A DNA stretch of 64,000 nucleotides from Thiocapsa roseopersicina (GCF_900106925.1 NZ_FNNZ01000002.1:248001-312000); one strand, 5' to 3'; shown: positions 9,639-18,730, numbered from the stretch's first letter. A program made the numbers and translations. The notes: generated by a model from the letters alone, not told the origin.

Positions 9639-9688
9639 GCGCCCGGGCCGGGGCTCCGAGGCCCCGGCCTCTTGCGGACCGATCCTTC

Positions 9689-11590
9689 ATGAAGCGCATC
9701 TTCGCAGCGGCCGCCGTCGTCCTGTTGTCCACGCTCGGCGCCGCCCACGAACCCCTCCCGCCGGGCTACGGCGAGTTGGGATATGCCCTGCCCGCCCCGG
9801 GCAGCTATCGGCTCCCGCCATTGGGGCGGGCGGCGGACGGTGAGGTGCTGGACACCCGGGGCGAGACCCGGTCCCTGGGTGCCCTCTTGGACGGGCGGGT
9901 GACGGTGCTGAGCTTCATCTACCAGTCCTGTCACGACACGAGCGGATGCCCCCTGGCCACCACCGTTCTGCACCGCATCCGCCAGGACACCGCTCGGGAA
10001 CCCGAGCTGGCCGAACGGCTTCGCCTGATCAGCCTGAGCTTCGACCCGGATCGGGACACGCCGGAGCACATGGCACACCTGGCGCACAACTTCCGCTTCG
10101 TCGAGGGCGGGTCCGACTGGCTCTTCCTCACCACCGCCTCCCAGGAGAAGCTCCAGCCGATCCTGGACGCCTACGGTCAGGCGATGATGCGCGAGCGAGG
10201 TCCCGACGGGGAGGAGACCGGGGACTTGGCCCATGTTCTGCGCGTCTTCCTCATCGACAGCGAGCGGCGCATCCGCAACATCTACAGCCCCTCCTTCCTG
10301 CATCCGGACCTGGTGCTCAACGACGTGCGCACCCTGTTTGCCGAAGCAGGGCCGGATCCGGCCCATGCCCCAGCCCACACGGCGCACGCGGCGACCGCCG
10401 GTCCGGGGGACGACAAGACCGGCTACGAGCGCCCCGACTACCGGACCCGCTCGCTCAGTCTCGCCGTGCGCCGTGGACGGCCGATGGACTTGCTCGCCAA
10501 CCTGCAGGACCCGCCGCTCGGCCTGCCGCCCGTGCCGGTGCCCGCCGACGCGCCCGTGACGCAGAAGACAGTGGCCATCGGGCGAAAACTCTTCTTCGAC
10601 CGGCGCCTGTCCCTCAACGGCACCTTCTCGTGCGCCATGTGCCACATCCCCGAGCAGGGCTTCGCCAGCAACGAGCTCAAGACCGCGGTGGGCATCGAGG
10701 GGCGCACCGTACGCCGCAATGCACCCGGCCTCTTCAACGCGGCCTACTCGGCCCCGCTCTTCCACGACGGGCGCGAGACGCGACTCGAGCATCAGGTCTG
10801 GGAGCCGCTGCTCGCCGCCAACGAGATGGGCAACCCATCCATCGCCAGCGTCGTGGAGAAGGTCCGGCGCCTGCCGGACTACCGGGGACTCTTCGAGGAC
10901 GCCTTCGGTCGCGGACCGGACATGGAGACGATCGGACAAGCGCTGGCGAGCTACGAGCGCACTCTGAACTGCGGCGACTCGCCCTTCGACCGCTGGTATT
11001 ACGGAGGCGAACCAAGCGCAATCGGAGACGCCGTCGAGCGCGGCTTCGCCGTCTTCATGGGCAAGGGGGGCTGTGTCGGCTGTCATCTGATCGGACCCGA
11101 GCATGCCCTCTTCACGGACGGCCGGCTGCACAACACGGGCATCGGCTACGCGGCGAGCATGGCACGGGAGCCGACGACGCGGCGTATTCAGGTGGCCCCG
11201 GGCGTTGCGCTCGACGTCGCGGCCGCCTTGATCGGCAAGGTGTCGGAGGCCCCTCCGAGCGACCTCGGCCGCTACGAGATCACCCGGGACCCGGACGACC
11301 GCTGGAAGTACAAGACCCCGGGTCTACGCAACCTGACACTCACCGCCCCCTATATGCACGACGGCTCGATCGCCACCCTCGCCGAGGTGGTCGCCTTCTA
11401 CGACGGCGGCGGGGTCGAGAATCCACTGCTGGACCCGAGCATCCGCCGCCTCGACCTGAGTGCCCGGGAGCAAACCGATCTCGTGGCCTTCCTGGAGGCC
11501 CTGACCGGCAGGTGCGACGACCTTGTGGCCGACGCCTTCGCCGCGCCCGTCGGCGATGCGAGCGCCGATGATCCGCCCTGGTGGGAGTAG
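9689..11590 (+). CDS. SCO1/SenC domain fused to MauG-type di-haem cytochrome c
   Basis: 633 residues with a signal peptide (about 1-19). Residues 50-220 form an SCO1/SenC thioredoxin-fold domain whose cysteines (C81, C87) are spaced CX5CP rather than the usual CX3CP; the copper-binding His may be H182. Residues 265-610 form a di-haem cytochrome c peroxidase/MauG domain with CxxCH motifs at 315-319 and 462-466. In mtoX operons these are normally two genes for copper delivery and cofactor maturation. Here they are one polypeptide, 50 nt downstream of mtoX. The ATG at 9689 starts the signal peptide. The reading frame is uninterrupted. Confidence 0.88.
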   Translation: MKRIFAAAAVVLLSTLGAAHEPLPPGYGELGYALPAPGSYRLPPLGRAADGEVLDTRGETRSLGALLDGRVTVLSFIYQSCHDTSGCPLATTVLHRIRQDTAREPELAERLRLISLSFDPDRDTPEHMAHLAHNFRFVEGGSDWLFLTTASQEKLQPILDAYGQAMMRERGPDGEETGDLAHVLRVFLIDSERRIRNIYSPSFLHPDLVLNDVRTLFAEAGPDPAHAPAHTAHAATAGPGDDKTGYERPDYRTRSLSLAVRRGRPMDLLANLQDPPLGLPPVPVPADAPVTQKTVAIGRKLFFDRRLSLNGTFSCAMCHIPEQGFASNELKTAVGIEGRTVRRNAPGLFNAAYSAPLFHDGRETRLEHQVWEPLLAANEMGNPSIASVVEKVRRLPDYRGLFEDAFGRGPDMETIGQALASYERTLNCGDSPFDRWYYGGEPSAIGDAVERGFAVFMGKGGCVGCHLIGPEHALFTDGRLHNTGIGYAASMAREPTTRRIQVAPGVALDVAAALIGKVSEAPPSDLGRYEITRDPDDRWKYKTPGLRNLTLTAPYMHDGSIATLAEVVAFYDGGGVENPLLDPSIRRLDLSAREQTDLVAFLEALTGRCDDLVADAFAAPVGDASADDPPWWE

Positions 11591-11648
11591 CGACCCGCCC
11601 GCGGCTCGGAGCTCGGCCACCTTCCGGACCCACCGAGTCACAATGACC

Positions 11649-11676
11649 TAAACCACGCCCGGTACGGTATCCCACG
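11649..11676 (-). repeat. Truncated B-type palindromic element
   Basis: The sequence TAAACCACGCCCGGTACGG matches the start of reversed B units (for example 22699), then homology stops. It is a broken copy 58 nt after the SCO1-MauG gene and carries no stop codon of a gene. Confidence 0.6.
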
Positions 11677-11681
11677 CGATG

Positions 11682-11715
11682 ATTGTCAGGAGATCGGCGG
11701 ATAATTGTCAGGAGA
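11682..11715. repeat. Short direct repeat ATTGTCAGGAGA x2
   Basis: Two copies of ATTGTCAGGAGA at 11682 and 11704, separated by 10 nt, directly beside the truncated palindromic element. Such a pair could be the leftover end of an insertion sequence; no transposase is present. Confidence 0.45.
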
Positions 11716-11716
11716 C

Positions 11717-11752
11717 GCAAAAAAGCCGGCACATCTTGAGATGTAACCGGCT
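11717..11752 (-). terminator. Rho-independent terminator of the tRNA operon
   Basis: On the minus strand, AGCCGG and ACATCT pair with AGATGT and CCGGCT around a 2-nt loop, followed by six T. It lies 19 nt after the 3' end of tRNA-Lys, the last gene of the operon. Confidence 0.85.
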
Positions 11753-11770
11753 GTTTTGTCTCTCGTTATT

Positions 11771-11846
11771 TGGTGGGTCGTGTAGGATTCGAACCTACGA
11801 CCGATGGATTAAGAGTCCACTGCTCTACCAACTGAGCTAACGACCC
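11771..11846 (-). tRNA. tRNA-Lys (CUU anticodon)
   Basis: 76 nt with encoded CCA. Acceptor GGGTCGT, D-loop AGCTCAGTTGGTAGAGC, anticodon loop ACTCTTAAT (anticodon CTT) and T-arm GGTTCGAATCC are all present. Last gene of a four-tRNA minus-strand operon, followed by a terminator. Confidence 0.95.
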
Positions 11847-11897
11847 GAGAAGTCCGTCAATGCAATCGGCACGGACCGATCACAGAGCCTGAAATGG

Positions 11898-11974
11898 TGG
11901 GGTGGACGATGGGGCTCGAACCCACGACCACAGGAATCACAATCCTGCGCTCTACCAACTGAGCTACGTCCACC
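11898..11974 (-). tRNA. tRNA-His (GUG anticodon)
   Basis: 77 nt including the extra 5' G(-1) characteristic of tRNA-His, opposite a C at position 73. The anticodon loop TTGTGAT carries GTG. CCA is encoded and duplicated (CCACCA). Confidence 0.95.
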
Positions 11975-12052
11975 ATAGCAAAACACCGATCCCTGGACAG
12001 CGCGCATCTATGCGCTTCTTTCTCCTTGCCTGCTGCCTGTCGAGCCTGATTT

Positions 12053-12129
<77 letters not shown>

Positions 12130-12200
12130 CGATCGAGTGCGCATCGAAGCCGGCATCCGGCGCCCCAAGCGACGTCACCGTGAGCGACCTGGTGGGCAAT

Positions 12201-12277
12201 TGGTCGGGGTAGAGGGATTCGAACCCCCGACATCCTGCTCCCAAAGCAGGCGCGCTACCAGACTGCGCTATACCCCG
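12201..12277 (-). tRNA. tRNA-Pro (UGG anticodon)
   Basis: 77 nt with encoded CCA. Acceptor CGGGGTA pairs with TACCCCG, and the anticodon loop TTTGGGA carries TGG. First gene of the Pro-Arg-His-Lys operon, resembling the arg-his-leu-pro operon of enteric bacteria but with lysine present and a different order. Confidence 0.95.
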
Positions 12278-12438
12278 GTTTCGGAAAACGCGTCCCGAAA
12301 TCGAAGAGCCGGAACTATACGCCGGGCCGAAAGGAGAGTCAATCCACCGACGGCGATCGAACCGCCGCCGGCAACCCTCGCGTTTTCATACGCACCGGTG
12401 CTCGCTATGATGCCGCTCAACAATCGCATGACGAGGCC

Positions 12439-13302
12439 ATGATGAGCGCACAAATTCTGGACGGCAAGGCCGTCGCCGCCGAGATCCGCGTCGAGATTCG
12501 CAACCGCGTCGACACTATTCTGGCCGCGGGCGGGCGTCCGCCGGGCCTCGCCGTCGTGCTGGTCGGCGAGAATCCCGCCTCTCAGGTCTACGTGCGCAAC
12601 AAGCGCAAGGCCTGCGCAGAGGTCGGTTTCTACTCGGAGATGCATGAGCTGCCGTCGACGGTCGACCAAGGGGACCTCATCGACCTGATCGATCGACTCA
12701 ACGCCGACCCGAAGATCGACGGTATCCTGGTCCAGCTCCCGCTGCCCGAGCAGATCGACGAAGCAGCCGTCACCGACTGCATCCTACCGACGAAAGACGT
12801 CGACGGATTCCACCCCGACAACGTCGGCCGCCTGGTGCTGCGCCGGCCTCTGCTGCGCCCCTGCACGCCGAAAGGGGTGATGACGCTGCTAGAGCGCACG
12901 GGCCGGACCATCGAGGGCCTAGATGCCGTCATCATCGGTCAATCCAACATCGTCGGCCGACCCATGGCTCTGGAGCTGCTCGCCGCGCGCTGCACCATCA
13001 CCGTCTGCCATAGCCGAACCAAGAATCTCGCCGAGAAGGCCCGCGGCGCCGACATCCTTGTCGCCGCGCTGGGGCGTCCAGGCTTCGTCCCGGGCGACTG
13101 GGTCAAGGACGGTGCGATCCTGATCGACGTCGGCATCAACCGCACCGCGGAAGGCACACTCGTCGGGGATCTGGACTTCGCGCCTTGCGCCGAGCGCGCC
13201 TCCTGGATCACGCCCGTGCCCGGCGGGGTCGGACCCATGACCATCGCCAGTCTGCTCGAGAACACGCTCCAGGCCGCGCAGCTGCATGCCGCGCTGACTT
13301 AG
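12439..13302 (+). CDS. folD: Methylenetetrahydrofolate dehydrogenase / cyclohydrolase
   Basis: 287 residues, the usual length. Known function: NADP-dependent oxidation of 5,10-methylene-THF and hydrolysis of methenyl-THF to 10-formyl-THF in the cytoplasm. Seen: the [16 protein letters not shown] substrate motif with catalytic Lys, the ILVQLPLP motif, [14 protein letters not shown] and the GQSNIVGRP nucleotide-binding motif, then the C-terminal PGGVGPMT signature. Two ATG codons are in tandem (12439, 12442), and either could start. It is divergent from the tRNA operon and convergent with the DAHP synthase gene. Confidence 0.97.
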   Translation: MMSAQILDGKAVAAEIRVEIRNRVDTILAAGGRPPGLAVVLVGENPASQVYVRNKRKACAEVGFYSEMHELPSTVDQGDLIDLIDRLNADPKIDGILVQLPLPEQIDEAAVTDCILPTKDVDGFHPDNVGRLVLRRPLLRPCTPKGVMTLLERTGRTIEGLDAVIIGQSNIVGRPMALELLAARCTITVCHSRTKNLAEKARGADILVAALGRPGFVPGDWVKDGAILIDVGINRTAEGTLVGDLDFAPCAERASWITPVPGGVGPMTIASLLENTLQAAQLHAALT

Positions 13303-13324
13303 CGACAAACCGCTCGGCCGGCGT

Positions 13325-14656
13325 TCAACTGCGCAGCTTGCGCACGACGGCCATCGCCATCTCCAGCGCCTGCTCGTAGTTCAGACGGGGGTCGACCTGG
13401 GTGGCATAGGCGCGCTCCAGGCCGACCTCGTCGAGGCCGCGAGCGCCTCCCAAGCATTCCGTCACATCGTCCCCGGTCAACTCGAAATGGACGCCGCCGA
13501 GGCGGCCTCCCGACTCGCGATGGATGTCGAAGGCCAGGCACAGCTCCTTGAGAATCCTCTCGAAGCGTCGCGTCTTGTACCCCTTCGCCGTGGTCTCGGT
13601 GTTGCCGTGCATGGGATCGCAGACCCAGAGGACCGGAGTGCCGGTCCGTCGGACGGTCTCGATCATCGGGGGCAGCTCGTGCTCGATCCGATCGGCGCCG
13701 AAGCGATGGATCAGGACCAAGCGCCCCGGCTCGCGTTGCGGATTCAGCCGCTCCACCAATGCCTCGAGCCAGTCGGGCGAGAGCTCGCCGCCGAGCTTGA
13801 CCCCGACCGGATTGGCGATGCCGCGCATGAGCTCCACGTGCGCACCGTCCGGATCGGCGGTGCGCAGACCGATCCAGGGCATGTGGGCGCTCAGATCGAA
13901 CCAGCCGGGGAACTGCCTGACTTGCCGCGTCAGGGCCTGCTCGTAATGCAGGTGCAGGGCCTCGTGGCTGGTGAAGAATTGCACCCGCGCCAGCTCGCCC
14001 GAGCCGGCGCCCACCGCCTTCATGAACCTCAGTGATTCCCCGAGCGACTCGACCACCTTGCGGTAGTCGCGAGCGCGCGGTGAATTGGCCATGAAGGCCA
14101 GATCCCAGTTCTCGGGATGCTGCAGATCGGCAAACCCACCCTCGGACAGGGCGCGGATGAAGTTGAGTGTCAGAGCCGCTCGCCCGTGACCGAGCAAGAG
14201 GCGACCGGGGTCGGGGGTTCTCGACTCCGGGGTGAAGTCGGGACCATTGATCAGATCGCCGCGATAGCTGGGCAAGGTGATGCCGTTGCGGGTCTCGGAA
14301 TCCGCGGAACGCGGTTTCGTGTATTGACCGGCGATACGCCCGACCCGAATCACCCGTTGCTTGAGCCCCTCCACGAGCACCAGGCTCATCTGGAGCAGGA
14401 TCTTGAGCTTGTTGGCGATGATGTCGGATTGGCAGTCGGCGAATCCCTCCGCACAGTCGCCGCCTTGAAGCAGAAAACCATCGCCGTTCGCCGCGTCGGC
14501 CAACTGGCGCTTGAGCGACTGGACCTCCCAAGAGGTGACCAGCGGAGGCAGGCCGCGTAGCTCCGACAGCGCGGCTTCGAGGGCCGCCGGATCCGGGTAG
14601 GTCGCCTGTTGCAGCGCCCTGTGCGATTGCCAGGAGCTTGGAGACCAGTCGTTCAT
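13325..14656 (-). CDS. Class II 3-deoxy-7-phosphoheptulonate (DAHP) synthase
   Basis: 443 residues, matching the plant/mycobacterial class II type rather than the 350-residue class I enzymes. It condenses phosphoenolpyruvate and erythrose 4-phosphate in the first step of aromatic amino acid synthesis. Seen: the N-terminal GGDCAEGF motif with the metal-binding Cys, KPRSADSE, the WVCDPMHGNTE motif and a C-terminal GGVHFELTGDDVTEC segment with metal-binding His and Glu. It lies 22 nt from the convergent folD gene. Confidence 0.95.
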   Translation of the reverse strand: MNDWSPSSWQSHRALQQATYPDPAALEAALSELRGLPPLVTSWEVQSLKRQLADAANGDGFLLQGGDCAEGFADCQSDIIANKLKILLQMSLVLVEGLKQRVIRVGRIAGQYTKPRSADSETRNGITLPSYRGDLINGPDFTPESRTPDPGRLLLGHGRAALTLNFIRALSEGGFADLQHPENWDLAFMANSPRARDYRKVVESLGESLRFMKAVGAGSGELARVQFFTSHEALHLHYEQALTRQVRQFPGWFDLSAHMPWIGLRTADPDGAHVELMRGIANPVGVKLGGELSPDWLEALVERLNPQREPGRLVLIHRFGADRIEHELPPMIETVRRTGTPVLWVCDPMHGNTETTAKGYKTRRFERILKELCLAFDIHRESGGRLGGVHFELTGDDVTECLGGARGLDEVGLERAYATQVDPRLNYEQALEMAMAVVRKLRS

Positions 14657-14865
14657 GTCGGGAGGTGCCCCCAGCCACCAGCCGCCAGCCGCCGGCCTTG
14701 CGATGGCGATGAGTCAACAGGCATCGGGAGCGGATCGCTCCTCGCCCATCGGTCGGCCTTGCCGAAACTTGGTCGCCGGGAGACAGACCCGCGGGGGGCC
14801 GGCGGCGGGGGACTCGCCGCCTCCTCGGGATTCGAGGTCGCACTCTGCGAAGACATCGCGGGCCC
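14657..14865. other. Short intergenic region with CAGCCGCC-type direct repeats
   Basis: About 200 nt between two same-strand genes. It includes short iterations of CCAGCC(A/G)CC near 14675-14696. No gene or clear terminator is seen. Confidence 0.4.
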
Positions 14866-16314
14866 CTACAGGCTGTCGCCCAGGTCGGCGCGGAATTTGG
14901 CCACCAGCGCCTCCTGCCAGTCGGAGGTCGGCACCAGGCGTCCGAAGAAGAAGCGCAGGATGCTCGGTTCCTCGACGAAGCGCAGACCGCCGACCATTCG
15001 GCGGTTCTCGTACAGCCAGACGATGCGATCCACGGCGTACTTCACCTGCGACATGGTGAAGACCCGGCGCGGCAAGGCGAGGCGCAGCAGCTCCATGTCG
15101 GCGAGCTTCTCGCTTCCGTCGGGGTTGCGCTGCTCGGAGAGCGTGCCGCGCTCCATGCCGCGAACGCCGCCGACAAGATACAGGGCGGAACCCAGCGCGC
15201 CGGCGGGATACTCGGCTTGAGGGACATGCGAGAGGAAGGCACGCGCGTCGATGTGACAGCCCAGACCGCCGGGCGGCGTGATCACCGGGACACCCTTGCG
15301 TGCCAGCTCCTCGACCATGAAGCGAATGAACTGTGGACCCTGGCTGACCATGTCCATATCCATCGTCTCCTCGAGACCGACCGTGATGGCCTCGATCTCG
15401 CGCACCGACATGCCGCCGTAGGTGAGAAAGCCTTCGTAGAGGGTGATCTTCTCGCGGATCGTCTTGTAGAGATCCTCGCTGTTCATGCAGATCCCGCCGC
15501 CGCGCGCGCAACCGAGCTTGCGGGCGGAGAAGTAGATGAGGTCGTACTGGTCGGCCACGGCGCGGGTGATCTCGCGTAGGCTCATATCGCGACACTCGGC
15601 CTCGCGGATCTTGTTGAAGTAGAGGTTGTCGGCCAGAAGGCTCGCATCGAGCACGGCGAGGATGCCGTGCTCGCGGCAGATCCGGCCGACGTCGCGCATG
15701 TTCTGCAACGACACGGGCTGTCCGCCGATCAGGTTGGTGCCCGCCTCGCAGCGCACGAAGGCGATCCGCTCGGCACCCTGCTCCGCGATCAAGGCCCGGA
15801 GCTTCTCGAGGTCCATGTTGCCCTTGAAGGGTTTCTCGCTGGTCACCTCCAGCGCATCGGACGTGAAGATTTCCTCGACCGTGCCGCCGTTGAGCGTGAT
15901 GTGTGCCTTGGTCGTCGTGAAGTGGTAATTCGTCGGCACGATGGTGCCCGGCCGCACGAGCACTTGGGAGAGGATATTCTCGCAGGCTCGCCCCTGATGG
16001 GCCGGCAGGAAATAGCGCGTCCCGAAGATCTCCCGGATCCTCTCCTCCAAGCGATAGAAGGTCTCGGACCCGGCGTAGCTGTCGTCGGCGACCATCATGG
16101 CCGCCTGCTGCCGATCGCTCATGGCATTGACGCCGCTGTCGGTCAGCATATCCAGGAAGATGTCGCGGTTCTTGAGCAGAAAGGTGTTGTTGCCCGCCTC
16201 GGTGATGGCCGCATGACGCTGCTCGATCGGGACGAGATGAAGCTTCTGGACGATGCGGACCTTGTGCATCTCGAGCGGAACGGACTCACCGGAATAGAAC
16301 TTGACTTCGGACAC
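14866..16314 (-). CDS. Tyrosine phenol-lyase/tryptophanase family protein with altered active site
   Basis: 482 residues with beta-eliminating-lyase homology along its length: LTDSGVNAMSD, AYAGSETFYRLE, PAHQGRACEN, GGQPVSLQNMRDV, the PLP lysine K266 (SARKLG) and LALPRRVFT. It keeps the VRGMERG Arg region typical of tyrosine phenol-lyase rather than tryptophanase. However, the conserved DxxR that holds the cofactor (D-A-T-R or D-S-A-R) reads D223-A-S-L226, so the Arg is a Leu. Substrate and reaction are therefore uncertain. The start is a GTG at 16314 with a GGGAG ribosome binding site; no ATG fits the family N terminus. Confidence 0.8.
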   Translation of the reverse strand: MSEVKFYSGESVPLEMHKVRIVQKLHLVPIEQRHAAITEAGNNTFLLKNRDIFLDMLTDSGVNAMSDRQQAAMMVADDSYAGSETFYRLEERIREIFGTRYFLPAHQGRACENILSQVLVRPGTIVPTNYHFTTTKAHITLNGGTVEEIFTSDALEVTSEKPFKGNMDLEKLRALIAEQGAERIAFVRCEAGTNLIGGQPVSLQNMRDVGRICREHGILAVLDASLLADNLYFNKIREAECRDMSLREITRAVADQYDLIYFSARKLGCARGGGICMNSEDLYKTIREKITLYEGFLTYGGMSVREIEAITVGLEETMDMDMVSQGPQFIRFMVEELARKGVPVITPPGGLGCHIDARAFLSHVPQAEYPAGALGSALYLVGGVRGMERGTLSEQRNPDGSEKLADMELLRLALPRRVFTMSQVKYAVDRIVWLYENRRMVGGLRFVEEPSILRFFFGRLVPTSDWQEALVAKFRADLGDSL

Positions 16315-16518
16315 GGACGTTCTCCCTGATAGCGTTATCGGATCGCCTGGCCGGCACGGCGCTCCAACGATACCACCGTGCCAGGTCCCGATCGACGGCG
16401 GGACCGGCGGTCGGCCATGCCGCCCACGCGAATGCCTGCCTTTCGCGATCGGCAAACTTCGGAACCGGCCCATCGCTCGGTGGAGGCAAAAGGAAAGATC
16501 GAACCCGGGGTGTGCATC

Positions 16519-17211
16519 ATGAGCTCGTCGTGGAAATCCGTCCTGCGGACGTCCGAAGGTCTGGTCCTGGTGGCCGCACTCTGCCTATCTCTAGCGGTGT
16601 TGGCCGCACTGGCGGTAGCCGCCGTGTGGTCCCCTGGATATGGTCAGTTGCTCGCAGCGGTCATCGCGACCAACTTGGTCTTCGGGCGCGTCACAGCCAT
16701 GTCGCTCGGATACGCCACCGGACTCGATGACCTCACGGTGGTCCTGGCCAACCTCCTGATCGAGACGATCCTGGTCTTGATCTTCTATCCTTTGTTCGTC
16801 TTCAGCTGGCGCGGGTTGTTGGAAGTGAAGACCCTGCGACCTTACCTGCGCGCGGTTCGGGAGGCCGCGGAACGCCATCACGGGACAATTCGCCGTTACG
16901 GGCTCATCGGCCTCTTCCTCTTCGTTTGGTCACCGATCTGGATGACCGGGCCCGTCGTCGGCTGCGCCATCGGCGTCCTGCTGGGTCTCAGCATGGGGGT
17001 CACCTTGGGGGTCGTCTTGGCCGGGACCTACGTCGCCATCCTGGGCTGGGCGTTGGCCATGAGGCAGCTACACGACCAGGTCGCAGGATTCAGCCCCTTC
17101 GGCCCGCTGGCCTTGTTCGCAGTCCTGGTGGTGATCATTGCCGGAGGATATCTGTTGAGACGCCTGGTACGCCGCCGACCCCGGACGTCGGCCCGCGAGC
17201 ACGTCGACTAA
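16519..17211 (+). CDS. Small multidrug export protein family membrane protein (COG2426-like)
   Basis: 230 residues with five or six hydrophobic helices (about 14-50, 60-80, 82-105, 138-165, 168-195, 200-222). A central amphipathic segment is rich in Arg and Glu. The YG(L/I)IGLFLFVWSPIWMTGP region resembles the Sm_multidrug_ex family; transport activity of these proteins is not established. The TAA stop is the first three bases of a palindromic composite element. It is divergent from the lyase gene. Confidence 0.65.
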   Translation: MSSSWKSVLRTSEGLVLVAALCLSLAVLAALAVAAVWSPGYGQLLAAVIATNLVFGRVTAMSLGYATGLDDLTVVLANLLIETILVLIFYPLFVFSWRGLLEVKTLRPYLRAVREAAERHHGTIRRYGLIGLFLFVWSPIWMTGPVVGCAIGVLLGLSMGVTLGVVLAGTYVAILGWALAMRQLHDQVAGFSPFGPLALFAVLVVIIAGGYLLRRLVRRRPRTSAREHVD

Positions 17212-17293
17212 ACCGCGTCCAGAGCGACATGGGTCATTTTCATGTTGTATTCGGCCTTGGGGACTTCACCGCCCGTGCTGGAGACGCGGTTTA
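17209..17293 (+). repeat. Composite palindromic element, A unit
   Basis: Ends TAAACCGCGTCC and GAGACGCGGTTTA. The first TAA is the stop of the membrane protein gene. It is followed by a 23-nt spacer of A and T only (17294-17316) and a B unit. Confidence 0.9.
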
Positions 17294-17316
17294 AAATTTT
17301 ATATTTTTTAAAATTT

Positions 17317-17401
17317 TAAACCGCGCCAACTCCAACAATCGTCGAGTCTGCCGGGGCCGATCCCATCCAAAAACATCACATACCGCGCTGGGCGCGGTTT
17401 A
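17317..17401 (+). repeat. Composite palindromic element, B unit
   Basis: Ends TAAACCGCGCC and GGGCGCGGTTTA. With the A unit right arm and the AT spacer, the left arm of B forms a second, longer palindrome centred on the spacer (about 17285-17325). Confidence 0.9.
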
Positions 17402-17471
17402 GCACCGAAGGACACACACGGCCGGGTTTCACATCTCAGCCCCGGATCGATCGGACCCGATCGGGAACGCT

Positions 17472-18200
17472 CTATTCCGAAAGCGCATCGGCAAGCGCGC
17501 GAAGCAATGCGGTCCCGTCGCCGCGCCATGCGCTGCCGTGCATGCACGCGAGTGTTGCCGGATTCGTCGAGGCAAGCTTCTCGAGCTGGAGACGCGCGTT
17601 CTTCGTGTGCGAGAAATAATCCATCTCGTGGCGGAAGGCTTCGCTCGGTCCGAGAATGTCGGACTCGGTGACAGGCGGAAGCTGACTGCCGCCCTGGGTG
17701 AAGAGGTCGCCGCAGAGGAGTGTCGAGGTTCGCTCTTCCATCAGAAAGCCACACTCCCACGCGTGCGGCAAATGGGGAGCGTCGAGCCAACGAACGACAT
17801 GATTGCCCAGCGAGATCGCCTCTCCGTCGGCGAGCGCTCGGGGTGCCCGATCGGCAAGGTCGCCGATGGATACCATGGCCGCAACGGTGCCGCACAGTGG
17901 CGAGGACTGCGGGGCGGAGCCAAGCCACTCGTTCAACGAACCGCACTCGTCGGCTTCCACGTGGGACAAGGCGATATAACGCAGGCTCTCGACAGGCAGA
18001 ACACTCGCCACCGCTTCGCGCACCAGGGGAAACATCCTTCTCGGACCCGTGTGAAAGAGCAGTGGCTTATCATCGACGATCAGGTACTGATTGAATGAAA
18101 ACCCGCCTGCACCCTCGATGACCACCGGCGTATTGATGCGATAGATCCCGTCGGCAACCTCATGCACGTTTGTCCCGGACTGGATGTTGGTCACGGTCAT
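17472..18200 (-). CDS. MBL-fold (ODP-type) metalloprotein
   Basis: 242 residues. The first metal motif is SHVEADECG, with H80, E82 and D84, the HxExD pattern of flavodiiron-protein and ODP-type metallo-beta-lactamase domains, not the HxHxDH of hydrolases. Later ligands are likely in PHLPH, in GDLF and in MHGS. There is no flavodoxin domain. A di-iron oxygen-, NO- or redox-sensing role is plausible from family knowledge, but the substrate is unknown. The ATG at 18200 has a GAGGAG site. It lies 70 nt after a convergent composite repeat. Confidence 0.75.
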   Translation of the reverse strand: MTVTNIQSGTNVHEVADGIYRINTPVVIEGAGGFSFNQYLIVDDKPLLFHTGPRRMFPLVREAVASVLPVESLRYIALSHVEADECGSLNEWLGSAPQSSPLCGTVAAMVSIGDLADRAPRALADGEAISLGNHVVRWLDAPHLPHAWECGFLMEERTSTLLCGDLFTQGGSQLPPVTESDILGPSEAFRHEMDYFSHTKNARLQLEKLASTNPATLACMHGSAWRGDGTALLRALADALSE

Positions 18201-18585
18201 TGGACTCTCCTCGGCACCGCTTGAGTGATCGTGGCGTTCAACGGCCCGTCGCCCGACCTCCGAGCGCGACGGCCGAACGGCCCACGCGGATTGATGGCCC
18301 GGCGGCGGTCGATCAGGGCGTCCCATGACTGCGGAGAAGTCGGTGGCGCCGCCCGCGCTGCCCGTCGATGGGCTAAGAGACCCTTTCGCATCGTAAGACG
18401 GCCCGACGAACGTTCGGCAGCCCAATCTTCCGAAGACGCGTTGAGTATAGACGGGCACAGGGCTTCAAAGGCCCCGGTGGCTGATCATGGTGATCCGACG
18501 CAGCCGGACCGATCTCCTCCCGCAGCTGACTGGACGGGGCGAACATTGGCCGGGGCGCAGCGGTCATTCAGGAGCGAACCCCATA

Positions 18586-18690
18586 AACCACGACCGTTTC
18601 ACCAGAGTCTGGGACGCCCTGGAGGACACGCCCCGCGAGTCCGAGAACCTGCGGTTGCGCTCCGCCTTGATGATGGCCTTGAACCTAGAA
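18586..18690 (+). pseudogene. Remnant of an XRE/HigA-like antitoxin
   Basis: One frame reads FTRVWDALEDTPRESENL then RLRSALMMALN. This closely resembles the conserved N-terminal block of XRE-family antitoxins (VWDALEDTPEEAANMKLRSxLM). The helix-turn-helix part that should follow is missing and no toxin gene is adjacent, so this is a broken fragment. Confidence 0.55.
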
Positions 18691-18730
18691 AGAGCAGTTG
18701 GCCGGCCGTCAGGGTGCGTCCCGCGTGGTG

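Noticed and set aside
8828-9688. N-terminal extension of the SCO1-MauG frame into mtoX
   Set aside because: The upstream codons lie inside mtoX in another frame and encode no domain; the ATG at 9689 starts a good signal peptide.
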